Positions 7,228 to 17,100 of a DNA stretch of 64,000 bases are shown one piece after another; within the stretch, counting starts at the first letter, position 1, and every line of letters starts with the position of its first letter. Under the pieces are notes generated by a model. The model did no database searches. It saw nothing but the letters and a program-made list of their open reading frames with translations, and was not told the DNA's origin. The translations under genes were made by a program, and so were the position numbers. The stretch comes from JADJPF01 sp964492845 (GTDB lineage Bacteria > Acidobacteriota > Blastocatellia > Chloracidobacteriales > JADJPF01): the NCBI GenBank assembly GCA_964492845.1, contig CAZBMZ010000005.1:124001-188000 (forward strand). The letters run 5' to 3'.

Positions 7228-9291
7228 ATGGAAAAATTGTTGCAACTTGATCCAGGGTCATTATTGATAGATCGTTACCTAATTGTTAAGCGAATTGGTG
7301 GCGGGGGCATGGGAAGTGTTTATTTAGCTCGTGATAAACGACTAGCAGACTCGTCACGGGCTGTAAAAGAAATGATGGGAATGCACTCAGATGAAAATCA
7401 GCGTAGAAAAGCTATTGAAGATTTTGAAAGAGAATCCCAACTCCTAGCAGCTTTAGACCACCCGGCTATTCCAACTATTTATGATTATTTTGTTTCTGAA
7501 GGTTGTTACTACCTTGTAATGAAACATATTGGCGGAGGCGATCTTTCACAAAGGTTAAAAGCATCTGGCGGAACAATTGATGAGAAAATTGTTACTGAAT
7601 GGGCAATTCAAATAGCTGATGTACTCAGTTATTTGCATAACCAAAAACCTCAAATTATTTACCGAGATATGAAGCCAGCCAATATAATGTTGGATGAGAG
7701 AGATAAAATAGTTTTAGTAGATTTTGGTATTGCTCGTTCTGTTGCTCCTGCTCAAAGAGTAACTGCAATTGGAACAATGGGCTATGCCCCTCCAGAACTT
7801 TTTGCAGGTAAAGTTGAACCTCGTTCAGATATTTATTCTCTAGGCGCGACAATGTTTCATCTTTTAACAGGACGTGACCCACAAGATAACCCTCTTTTAA
7901 TGTTTGACTTTAATCGTAACCCTAAGCCTTCTCAAATTAACCCAAAGCTTTCTGAAGGAATGGACAAAATTTTAATTAAGTCTGTAGATCATAAACCTAC
8001 TAATCGTTTTGCTTCTGCCGCAGAAATGCGAGATATTTTGCAACAACACCTTTATCAATTAACATCAGGAGCAAAATCTGTTAGCGTTGCTCCAACTCCA
8101 AAAGAAGCAGAAGCCCCAGGTAATTTTTGCGGTCAATGTGGTGGTAAGGTAAGCACAGGTAGTGCTTTTTGCCAAACTTGCGGCGCGCCACAAAAAGCAG
8201 ATGCTGTTGCTGTTGCACCTGTAACACTAGTTTATGTTGGTCAAGATGGTCAAAAGTTTTCTTTTGTATTAGGTAAAGAGACTAATTTGGTTGGTCGTCT
8301 AGACAATAACCGAGGTATTTATCCAGATATTGACCTTTCACCATTTGATAAAGATGGCAAAATCTCGCGTCGTCATGCAATAGTTCATCGCGCTGGAGAT
8401 AAAATTTCCCTTGAAGATCTAAATAGCACTAATGGAACTTATATAAATCGTGGAGAAAGACTACAACCAAAGAAAACTTATCCATTAAACAATAATGATG
8501 AACTTTGTTTAGGGGAGACTTTTGTTAGGCTATTTGTTGGTGCAGTTCCTGGGCAAATACCTGTACCGGCTCCAATTGGTCAAGGTGTTTCTTTAGGGGC
8601 TACAATTGCGACAAGCGATAAACAAATAGCTACCCCCAATAATCCTAATGTAAGAAAAGACACCTTACCTAGTGCAGTAAGAGCCTCTTTTGTAGGGGCA
8701 AACGTTATGGCACCACCACCACCACCACCGCCGCCAGGTAATTTTCAGCCTAAAATACGTACAAGTGCTTCAGCCGCTAAACCTGCATCTTCTGTTGCAA
8801 CAGAAATAGGAAAAGGCCCAGTAGTTGCTCAACAAGCAATTGCCCAGCCTCAACCCGTAGTAGGTTCTAACAATCAAATTGAAAGAGATGCTAATGGTCG
8901 TTATGTTTTGCCGTATTTTAGCCATATAGAAATTCTTCCACAGGTAAAAATAGGTCAAAGTACAGTATTAAAAATAGGTCTATTACCTAAAGTAGATGCT
9001 ACAGGTCGTAGAATAGAAAAACCTCATCCTTATGAAGGCGAAATTCCTTTAAGTTTTGCTGACTTAAACTCTGCTACTAATTTAACTATGGAAATTTATA
9101 TTGCTGCACCTGGTTTTGAAGTTGAACCAGATATTTTTGCTCGTTTTAATGTTGGGGTTAGCCGTAGCGGAGCAGCTAAACCATTTTTACTTAAAGCTGT
9201 GCAAACTGGACAGGTAACAATAACAGTGGATTTCTACCAGGATACAGACTATTTAACCAGCGTTTCTTTGGAAACAACAGTTATTGAATAA
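7228..9291 (+). CDS. Ser/Thr protein kinase with zinc ribbon and FHA domain
   Basis: A 687-residue cytoplasmic kinase. The Hanks-type kinase domain (about 11-275) has the glycine loop GGGGMGSVYLARD, a lysine in AVKEM, the catalytic loop YRDMKPANI (D147; the usual histidine is Y145), DFG at 165-167, and GTMGYAPPE. A double CxxC zinc ribbon follows (C301, C304, C315, C318). An FHA domain (about 330-435) has GRLDNN, SRRHA near 380 and STNGTYIN, and is expected to bind phosphothreonine, perhaps on the kinase itself. A polyproline linker (about residue 492) leads to a beta-rich C-terminal domain I do not recognise. No transmembrane segment is visible. The Fic-like gene follows after 100 bases. Confidence 0.9.
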   Translation: MEKLLQLDPGSLLIDRYLIVKRIGGGGMGSVYLARDKRLADSSRAVKEMMGMHSDENQRRKAIEDFERESQLLAALDHPAIPTIYDYFVSEGCYYLVMKHIGGGDLSQRLKASGGTIDEKIVTEWAIQIADVLSYLHNQKPQIIYRDMKPANIMLDERDKIVLVDFGIARSVAPAQRVTAIGTMGYAPPELFAGKVEPRSDIYSLGATMFHLLTGRDPQDNPLLMFDFNRNPKPSQINPKLSEGMDKILIKSVDHKPTNRFASAAEMRDILQQHLYQLTSGAKSVSVAPTPKEAEAPGNFCGQCGGKVSTGSAFCQTCGAPQKADAVAVAPVTLVYVGQDGQKFSFVLGKETNLVGRLDNNRGIYPDIDLSPFDKDGKISRRHAIVHRAGDKISLEDLNSTNGTYINRGERLQPKKTYPLNNNDELCLGETFVRLFVGAVPGQIPVPAPIGQGVSLGATIATSDKQIATPNNPNVRKDTLPSAVRASFVGANVMAPPPPPPPPGNFQPKIRTSASAAKPASSVATEIGKGPVVAQQAIAQPQPVVGSNNQIERDANGRYVLPYFSHIEILPQVKIGQSTVLKIGLLPKVDATGRRIEKPHPYEGEIPLSFADLNSATNLTMEIYIAAPGFEVEPDIFARFNVGVSRSGAAKPFLLKAVQTGQVTITVDFYQDTDYLTSVSLETTVIE

Positions 9292-9342
9292 AATTTAGGA
9301 ATATAAATTTCAAGACACATTTGACGACACTTAACAAAACTC

Positions 9343-9391
9343 TCTAACATGCCTTAAATTAGTTAATTTAAGCTGTTAGAAAGTAGTGTCT
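9343..9391 (+). promoter_or_regulatory. Nested hairpin in the leader of the Fic-like gene
   Basis: CTTAAATT-agtt-AATTTAAG (9353-9372) is a perfect 8-base stem with a 4-base loop. It is enclosed by TCTAAC / GTTAGA (9343-9348 and 9375-9380). A further pair, GACAC / GTGTC (9326-9330 and 9386-9390), could close the whole. The structure ends 2 bases before the ATG at 9393, and no Shine-Dalgarno sequence is visible between. No U-tract follows, so it is not an obvious terminator; a translational control role is inference. Confidence 0.4.
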
Positions 9392-9392
9392 C

Positions 9393-10160
9393 ATGCCAGC
9401 TTTACCTATTTATCAAGATTCTTATCGTCCTTCATCCAATTGGGTTAAAACTGTAGCTGAAAAACAAGCAGTTTTAGCTAGGTTACAACCTTTAAGTAAT
9501 AAAACACAGACTCATTTGCTTATTAACCAAGTAGCTCAAAATTTACAGTTAGAAGATATAGAGATTTCTTTTCAAGAAATTGAAAATCTAATTAAAAACC
9601 CTGATTTAGAAGCACCAACAAAAGTGCAAAACTTAGTTAATGCTATTAATTGTATTGATAGCTTATTAAATAGTTCTGAAGATAAAACCCAGGTAAATCT
9701 TACTAGCGAATTAGTTCGCCAAATACATGCTTTAAGTATGTTTAAAATAGACTTGCATGCTGGGTTTTATCGTCAAACAGCAGCTAAAATAATTGCTCCA
9801 GGACATGACCCTTGTGATGCTATTGCTGTATCAATGCTAGTAGACAATGCTTTAGACTGGTTTAGCACAGATTCATTTAGAGAACTTCATCCACTTGAAC
9901 AAGCATGGTTAGTACATTTACGAATAATGGATTTACAACCTTTTGAGCAAGGCAATAGCATAATTGCAAGGCTAATGGCTAGTTTCTATGCTCAAAAAGC
10001 AGGTCTTTGTCCAGTGATAGTTAGTTATGAAGAGAAAGAATTTTACACTTACGCGCTAAATAATGCTTTGATGATGATAACTCAGCCTGGAGTAGAATTA
10101 CTTGCCCGCAGTGTCATTAGAACTTATGACCAAATAATTTCTTTAATTGAAAACACTTAA
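9393..10160 (+). CDS. Fic-fold protein with a degenerate catalytic motif
   Basis: A 255-residue soluble protein whose C-terminal half fits the Fic fold: RQIHALSMF (109-117), FYRQTA (125-130; the usual place for G-x-Y-R), then LEQAWLVHLRIMD followed by LQPFEQGNSIIARL (181-194). That last segment aligns with the Fic loop HPFxxGNGRxxR, but the catalytic His is Gln182 and the Gly-Arg after the Asn is Ser-Ile. Active Fic enzymes AMPylate target proteins and need that His, so this copy is probably catalytically dead or uses another chemistry. The N-terminal ~100 residues look helical. It lies between a Ser/Thr kinase and a secreted Kelch protein on the same strand. Confidence 0.7.
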   Translation: MPALPIYQDSYRPSSNWVKTVAEKQAVLARLQPLSNKTQTHLLINQVAQNLQLEDIEISFQEIENLIKNPDLEAPTKVQNLVNAINCIDSLLNSSEDKTQVNLTSELVRQIHALSMFKIDLHAGFYRQTAAKIIAPGHDPCDAIAVSMLVDNALDWFSTDSFRELHPLEQAWLVHLRIMDLQPFEQGNSIIARLMASFYAQKAGLCPVIVSYEEKEFYTYALNNALMMITQPGVELLARSVIRTYDQIISLIENT

Positions 10161-10178
10161 GTTTTTATGGGGCTAATT

Positions 10179-12002
10179 ATGAATATAATTAAGTATTTTT
10201 TATTATGCTGTTTATTTATATTATTTAACCAAACAGTTTTTGCACAAACTCCACTAGGTGAATGGGTAAGGTTAAGGGCCGTAGGAGAACCAAGGCAAGA
10301 AGTTGGAGTAGCAGAATTAAACGGAAAAATATATTTAATTGGGGGTTTTAGCAATAATTCTCGGCTAGAAGTTTCCCCAACTGTAGAAGTTTATGATCCT
10401 CAAACTGATAGGTGGTCTTTTGTTGCTTCCTTGCCTGAACCACTTCATCACACTACAGCCGTTTCTTTAGGTGGACGACTTTATGTAATTGCTGGATATA
10501 ATACGCTAGGGTTTAATCCTGTAGCGTCAGCTTTTAGTTATGATCCTAATGCTAATCGTTGGACAAGAATTGCTAGTCTTCCAAATAGACGAGGAGCATT
10601 AGCTATAGGTGTAATAGAAGATAAAATTTATGCTGTAGGTGGAGAAGCAACAGGTGCTACAGGGGAGCTAAATGTTTATGATCCTAAAACTAATAATTGG
10701 AGAACACTTAGCCCAATGCCAACGCCGCGCGAACATATTGCAGCAGGTGTAATAAATGGAAAGCTTTATGTTGCTGGTGGACGGCGGCCAGGTAATTTTA
10801 CACTGGATACTTTAGAAGAATATGATCCTGTAACCGATACTTGGCGTTCTCGTAGCCCAATGCCTACAGGCAGAAGCGGCATTGCTGGGGCTGTTTTTAA
10901 TAATCGTCTTTATATTTTTGGTGGGGAAGGTAATCCAAGAAGTGCTTTAGGGACGTTTGCAGAAAATGAATCTTATGATCCTGTTACAGACACTTGGCGC
11001 AGCGAAGTCCCAATGCCAAATCCACGTCATGGAATTGGTGCAGCAGTTATAGACAATAAAATTTTTATTCCTTCTGGTTCTCCTGTGCAAGGCTTTGGGC
11101 TAACATCTGTTAGTGATGCTTATGTAGTCAGTACAGGTCAAGCCCAACCAAATCAACCTCCAAAAGTTGAAGCAATTGCAAATCAAATGATTAGAGGTGG
11201 TGAACAAAGAACAATTGACTTGCAAATTACTGATCCTGAAGGTGATGCAGTAACAATTACTTGTGACAGCAATAATCCTAATTTTGTTATTTGTGGACAG
11301 CAAAATATTTTGCTAGCTCCAACGGCAAATGATAATGGGGAGTTTTCAGCTTGTGTTATTGCTAGGGACTCTCAGAATAATCAAACTACAAGTTGTTTTA
11401 ATATAACAGTTATTAATAATCGTGCGCCGTCGCTACTTTCATCTTTATCTAATATAACACTTGATGAAGGAGAGACTTCTACTATTAACATTCGAGCTAC
11501 AGATCCAGACACAACAAGAGATCCGCTTGCAGATGGCAAAATAAGTTTAGTTTTAAGTGATGCACCAGGTTTTGCAAAATTAACTGATGATGGCAATGGT
11601 CAAGGAACTCTTTTTCTTGCACCTGGAGCCGGTACAGGTGGTTCTAGTAGCCTAACTTATAACCTTGTTTTAGAAGTCCGCGACAGTGGCAATCCTCCAT
11701 TAAAAATAGAGCGACAAATTACAATAACGGTTAATGCAGTAGATCAGGTTAAATCACCTACAATAAATGGTGCTTCCTTTAGTGCAAAAAGATTAACTAT
11801 TGTTGGGCAAAATTTTGCTTCTACTTTACAAGTTGAAATAAACAGCCAGGTTATTCAAAATAGCCGAATTTCATCGCTAGCAGAATCACAAATAGTTTTA
11901 ATGGGTAACAAAAAGAAGTTATCCCTTAAACGAGGAACAAATCTTTTGGTTATTATCGTTAATGGGGTGCGTTCCACTCCGTTTAGTCTCACACTTAATT
12001 AA
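10179..12002 (+). CDS. Secreted Kelch-repeat protein with Ig-like C-terminal domains
   Basis: About 607 residues, with a clear signal peptide (hydrophobic core LLCCLFILF, cleavage near VFA-QT). Roughly six Kelch blades (about 35-320) repeat the pattern of a G-K-I/L-Y-V-x-G-G strand, a Y-D-P turn and a W-x-x-x-x-x-M-P loop, and should form a beta-propeller. Two cadherin/Ig-like repeats with DPEGD and DPDTTRD (about 330-530) follow, then an IPT/TIG-like end. The product is probably on the cell surface or outside, binding protein or glycan; no enzymatic motif is visible. I start at the ATG at 10179 because GGGG (10169-10172) sits 6 bases before it, although another ATG lies at 10167. Confidence 0.8.
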   Translation: MNIIKYFLLCCLFILFNQTVFAQTPLGEWVRLRAVGEPRQEVGVAELNGKIYLIGGFSNNSRLEVSPTVEVYDPQTDRWSFVASLPEPLHHTTAVSLGGRLYVIAGYNTLGFNPVASAFSYDPNANRWTRIASLPNRRGALAIGVIEDKIYAVGGEATGATGELNVYDPKTNNWRTLSPMPTPREHIAAGVINGKLYVAGGRRPGNFTLDTLEEYDPVTDTWRSRSPMPTGRSGIAGAVFNNRLYIFGGEGNPRSALGTFAENESYDPVTDTWRSEVPMPNPRHGIGAAVIDNKIFIPSGSPVQGFGLTSVSDAYVVSTGQAQPNQPPKVEAIANQMIRGGEQRTIDLQITDPEGDAVTITCDSNNPNFVICGQQNILLAPTANDNGEFSACVIARDSQNNQTTSCFNITVINNRAPSLLSSLSNITLDEGETSTINIRATDPDTTRDPLADGKISLVLSDAPGFAKLTDDGNGQGTLFLAPGAGTGGSSSLTYNLVLEVRDSGNPPLKIERQITITVNAVDQVKSPTINGASFSAKRLTIVGQNFASTLQVEINSQVIQNSRISSLAESQIVLMGNKKKLSLKRGTNLLVIIVNGVRSTPFSLTLN

Positions 12003-12021
12003 GCTTTAGTCGTAAGATTTA

Positions 12022-12046
12022 AGACGAGGAAAATTTTTCCTCGTCT
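12022..12046. terminator. Palindromic hairpin after the Kelch gene
   Basis: AGACGAGGAAAA (12022-12033) and its exact complement (12035-12046) are separated by a single base, giving a strong stem. Only a weak pyrimidine tail (CTTGCATCTATCT) follows, so termination is likely but not certain. It lies 20 bases after the Kelch stop and 45 before the M2 peptidase start. Confidence 0.55.
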
Positions 12047-12090
12047 CTTGCATCTATCTAAGGAATTTGAACCAAAGAAGAGGAAAAATA

Positions 12091-13914
12091 ATGAGAAATT
12101 TAATTCGTGTAGTTATTTTATGTTTTATGTTTTTATCATTAATTGCAGTAAATACTAGCAATAGAACTAGTGCAAAAGGGCCAATTGTTAGAGGTGAAGC
12201 ACAAAAATTTATTGACCAGTACACTAAAGAATGGAACGACTTACGCACAGCCAGCAGTTTAGCAGAATGGGAATCTAACACACGTATTGTTGCTGGAGAT
12301 GAAACTAATGCAAAAGCTACTATTGCCGCTATAGAAAAATTAACTGCTTTTACTGGAAAGAAAGAAAATATTGAAAAAGCACAACAGTTTCTTGAGTCAA
12401 AAGATAAATTATCTCCACTGCAAGTTAAACAGTTAGAAAGAATTATTTATCTTGGTGCAGAAACTCCAGAACTTGCTAAAGATGTTGTAAAACAGCTAAT
12501 TGCAGCTAATACTGCTCAAACAGAAAAACTTTATGGTTTTGAGTTTAAGATTGATGGTAAATCTGCTACTCCTAATCAAATAGATGAAACTCTACGTGCT
12601 TCTAATAACCTAGAAGAAAGACGTAAGGCGTGGGTTTCTTCTAAAGAAGTGGGTAAAGAATTAAAAAATGGTTTAGAAAATCTTCAAAAATTACGTAATG
12701 CAACCGTCAAGCCTTTAGGCTTTAAGTCCTACTTTGAATATCAAGTTTCTGAATATGGTATGACTTCTGAGGAAATGATTAAGTTAGTAGATGATATTAA
12801 TCGTGAACTTCGCCCACTTTATAGAGAACTCCATACTTATGCACGCTATGAATTTGCAAAAAAATATAATGCTCCTGTACCAGATGAACTTCCAGCAGAT
12901 TGGCTTCCTAATCGTTGGGGACAAGATTGGAGTTCAATGATTCAAGTTGAAGGTTTAGACATTCGTGGAGCATTAAAAGATAAATCTCCAGAATGGATTG
13001 TTAAACAAGGCGAAAAGTTTTATATCAGTCTAGGCTGGCCTGCACTTCCAAAAACATTTTGGACAAAATCATCACTTTATCCACTACCACCAGACGCAAC
13101 TTATAAAAAGAACACCCATGCTAGTGCCTGGCATATGGATAATAAAAATGACGTTCGCTCTTTAATGAGCGTTGAGCCTAATCCAGAATGGTATGAAACT
13201 TCACATCATGAACTAGGGCATATTTACTACTACATTTCTTATTCAAATCCCAATACTCCGTTATTACTACGTAATGGAGCAAACCGAGCTTATCATGAAG
13301 CTATGGGAAGTTTGATGGGGCTTGCTTCTTTGCAAAAACCTTTTTTAGTTGGGCGTGGTTTAGTAAGCAAAGATGCTAAAGTAGATGAAATTCAAGCACT
13401 TCTAGCCGAAGCATTAAATTATGTTGTGTTTATTCCTTTCTCAACTGGCACAATGACACATTTTGAATATGAACTTTATGGTAAAAACCTACCTAAGAGC
13501 GAATATAATCGTCGTTGGTGGGAAATAGCGAAAAAATACCAAGGTATTGTACCACCAGTTGAACGAGGTGAAGAACTTTGTGATGCTTGTACCAAAACCC
13601 ATATTAATGATGATGCTGCTCAATATTATGACTATGCTCTTTCTTATGTGATACTTTTCCAACTACATGACCATATTGCTACTAAAATCTTAAAACAAGA
13701 CCCACATGCGACAAACTACTATGGTAGTATCAAGGTTGGTAACTTCCTAAGATCTATTATGAGTCCAGGTAGTTCTAAAGATTGGCGAGAAGTATTAAAA
13801 GAAAAAACAGGTGAAGATCTAAGTGCTAAAGCAATGGCACGTTACTTTGAGCCTTTGATGGAGCATTTGAAAAAAGTAAATGCTGGTAGAAAATATACTT
13901 TGCCAGAACTGTAA
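12091..13914 (+). CDS. M2-family (ACE-like) peptidyl-dipeptidase, exported
   Basis: A zinc metallopeptidase of the angiotensin-converting-enzyme family, which removes C-terminal dipeptides in animal homologues. The zinc motif HELGH lies at 373-377, and the third ligand Glu in NRAYHEAMGSL follows about 24 residues later, as expected for M2. The N-terminus is a signal peptide (LIRVVILCFMFLSLIAV), so the enzyme acts in the periplasm or outside. At 608 residues it matches a single ACE domain. I start at the ATG at 12091 because AAGAGGA (12078-12084) precedes it by 6 bases; an upstream TTG is less likely. Its substrate and possible role in peptide scavenging are inferred. Confidence 0.88.
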   Translation: MRNLIRVVILCFMFLSLIAVNTSNRTSAKGPIVRGEAQKFIDQYTKEWNDLRTASSLAEWESNTRIVAGDETNAKATIAAIEKLTAFTGKKENIEKAQQFLESKDKLSPLQVKQLERIIYLGAETPELAKDVVKQLIAANTAQTEKLYGFEFKIDGKSATPNQIDETLRASNNLEERRKAWVSSKEVGKELKNGLENLQKLRNATVKPLGFKSYFEYQVSEYGMTSEEMIKLVDDINRELRPLYRELHTYARYEFAKKYNAPVPDELPADWLPNRWGQDWSSMIQVEGLDIRGALKDKSPEWIVKQGEKFYISLGWPALPKTFWTKSSLYPLPPDATYKKNTHASAWHMDNKNDVRSLMSVEPNPEWYETSHHELGHIYYYISYSNPNTPLLLRNGANRAYHEAMGSLMGLASLQKPFLVGRGLVSKDAKVDEIQALLAEALNYVVFIPFSTGTMTHFEYELYGKNLPKSEYNRRWWEIAKKYQGIVPPVERGEELCDACTKTHINDDAAQYYDYALSYVILFQLHDHIATKILKQDPHATNYYGSIKVGNFLRSIMSPGSSKDWREVLKEKTGEDLSAKAMARYFEPLMEHLKKVNAGRKYTLPEL

Positions 13915-13964
13915 AAATTAAATTTTAATATGCAAATTTAGTTTTGGTGTTGATGTATTGTGAT

Positions 13965-14084
13965 CTTGGCACTGACGTGCCAAGCTAAAAATTATTTCGT
14001 CCCTTGCGGGACTCTTAAAACAATTCCTGAGTCGCATTAGCGACAACATAAATTTAGCTTGGGATGTGAATCCCAAGCTAAATT
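13965..14084 (-). repeat. Dispersed multi-hairpin intergenic repeat, copy 1
   Basis: Four hairpins in tandem fill the gap before dnaE. Read on the minus strand they are a 14-base perfect stem with 6-base loop (14084-14051, arm AATTTAGCTTGGGA), GTCGC-taat-GCGAC (14044-14031), AGTCCC-gcaa-GGGACG (14013-13998) and CTTGGCAC-gtca-GTGCCAAG (13984-13965). The last three occur in the same order at 33676-33761. No coding frame or U-tract is present. The architecture is REP-like. Confidence 0.75.
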
Positions 14085-14115
14085 TTATAATCTTACAAAA
14101 CAATAAGGCTTGATT

Positions 14116-17100
14116 ATGTCTTCAACAAAACGCGAATATTGCCACCTACATTTACATACAGACTATAGTCTACTAGATGGAGCTATTCAACATAGCCCAC
14201 TAGCTAAACGATTGACAGAATTAGAGATGCCGTCCGTAGCTGTAACCGATCATGGTAATTTATTTGGTGCTATTTCTTTTTATAACACCATGAAATCTAG
14301 CAATATTAAGCCTATCATTGGGATGGAGGCTTATATTGCACGGGGTTCACGTCATCAAAAAACGTCTGCTGACGCGCCCGGTATGGGGCATGATGGGGAA
14401 AAAGGGATTAATCACCTGATATTGTTGGCAAAAGATTTAACTGGTTATCAAAATTTAGTAAAACTATCATCGCTAGCTTACACAGAAGGTTATTATTATA
14501 AACCTCGTATTGACCGAGAGTTACTAGCGGCTCATAGCGAAGGGTTAATTGCCTTATCTGCTTGTTTAAGTGGTGTTCCTCAAGCTTTATTGTTAGTAGG
14601 GAAATTTGATGAGGCTGCCAAAGCTTCACTTGAGTTTCAAGATATTATGGGAAAAGGAAATTACTATCTTGAGATTCAAGACCAAGGAATAGATAAACAA
14701 CATCAAATTAATGGCCCTCTAGTAGAATTATCTAAAAAAGTTGAAATTCCTTTAGTTGTAACAAATGATTGTCATTTTTTAACTGCTGATGACCACGAAG
14801 CACACGACGCACTAATTTGTTTGCAAACAGGACGCTTTGTTAGAGAAGAAAAACGTATGCGCTATAGCCAATTTCATTATGTGCGAAGTGCAGAAGAAAT
14901 GTGGGGCGTTTTTGGTAAAGAACTCCCTGACGCATTGCTAAGGACTATGGAAGTGTCTGATAAATGTAATTTAGAGTTACCAAAAGGGCAAAATTACCTA
15001 CCTATTTACCCTGTACCAGAAGGCCATACAATAGACACTTATTTTGAAAAAATTGTTAAAGAAGGATTTGCAGAACGCTTAAAGCTACTTAAAAAACTTT
15101 CCTCTCAAGGCAAGCTAAAACATAGCTTAGAACGCTATGAAGAAAGGCTTAATATAGAGATAGAAACAATTAAGAAAATGGGTTTTCCTGGCTATTTTCT
15201 CATTGTTTGGGACTTTATTAAGTTTGCTAAACAGCAGGGTATTCCGGTAGGCCCGGGTCGAGGTTCTGCCGCAGGTAGTCTAGTTGCCTACAGCTTATTT
15301 ATTACAGATGTTGACCCAATGGAATACGCACTAATGTTTGAGCGATTTCTTAATCCTGACCGGGTTTCTATGCCAGACATTGACATTGATTTTTGTGTCC
15401 GAGGACGTGCAGCAGTAATTAAATATGTTAGTGATTTTTATGGTCAGCAAAATGTGTCCCAAATTATTACTTTTGGAACAATGGCATCTAAAGCAGCAAT
15501 TAAAGATATTGGGCGAGTGCTAGAAATGCCTTATGCCGAGGTAGAAAAAATTGCCAAAATGATTCCTCCTCCAGTTCGCGGACGAAATGTTTCTATTGAT
15601 GATGCAATTAAACAAGTTCCAGACTTAAAAAGAACTGTTGAAACAGATGAAAAAATCGCCAAACTAATTGATCTAGCTAGGCGGGTTGAAGGTTGCGCCC
15701 GACATGCCTCGCTTCATGCCGCAGGAGTTGTAATTTCTCCAAAACCAATCTATGAGTTAGTTCCTCTTTATCGCTCATCCAAGGAAGAAATTGCTACCCA
15801 ATTTGAAATGAATGACCTGGAAAAAACAGGTATGCTTAAGATGGATTTCCTTGGGCTAACTACTTTAACAGTTATTGATGATTGCTTACATTCCATAGAA
15901 AGAGAATTTAAGGAAAAGGTAGAACTAAATTTAATTCCGCTAGATGATGAAAAAGCCTTAAAGCTTTTTGCTGATGGTGCAACGGATGCAATCTTTCAAT
16001 TTGAGTCTGAAGGAATGAAAGATTTGTGCCGGCGTATGAAACCAGACGGACTAGAAGATTTAGCAGCCCTAAACGCGCTTTATCGACCTGGCCCAATTGA
16101 TAGCGGAATGGTGGATGATTATATAGAACGTCGTCATGGTCGTAAACAAGTTCGTTTTGAAATTAATAGCTTAAAAGAAGTAATGGGAAATACTTATGGT
16201 GTACCAGTTTATCAAGAGCAAATTATGGCTATTTTCCAAGTGCTTGCAGGCTATAGCTTAGGCGAAGCCGATCTTGTACGCCGTGCAATGGGTAAAAAGA
16301 AACGAGAAGAACTAGATGCACATAAAAATAAGTTTTTTGCACAAGCTATAGAGCGCGGACATGACAAAAATAAATTGGAAAAACTATGGAATAGCTTGGA
16401 AGGCTTTGCGGATTACGCATTTAACCGTAGTCATTCTGTTGCATATGGATTACTAGCATATCATACTGCATATCTAAAAGCACATTATCCAGCGCATTTT
16501 TGGGCTGCCACTTTATCTAATGAAATCAATGATTTAGATAAAGTAGCACGCTATATTGATAAAGCAAAGCAGATGGATATAAAAATTTTGCCACCAGATA
16601 TTAATATAAGCTTAGATAAATTTACTCCTAAAGGTGATTCTATTCGTTTTGGGCTAGCGGCAATAAAAGGTATTGGACAAGCAACGGTAGGAGAAATTAT
16701 TGCTGCTAGGGAAAAAGGCGGTAATTTCAAATCACTTTATGATTTTGCCGAGCGTGTAGAGTCAAAAGCCTTAAATAAAAGGGTTTTTGAAAGTTTAATT
16801 AAATCAGGTGCATTTGATAGCGTAAAGAAATTTGGAAGTGTTGAAGAATGGAGAGCAAGAAATTTTGCTGCTATTGACTCAGCAACTGAAAGTGGTGCAA
16901 GGCTCCAACGTGATAAAAATAGCGGTCAAGAATCGCTTTTTGGCATATTTGAAGAACAAACAACAGAAGTTATTGAACCTACTTTACCTAATGTTGAAGC
17001 ATGGTCATTGAGTAAAATGTTATCACTAGAGAAAGAAACACTAGGTTTTTATATTACGGGTCATCCGCTAGAGCAGCATAGCGAACTGTTAAAAGAATTT

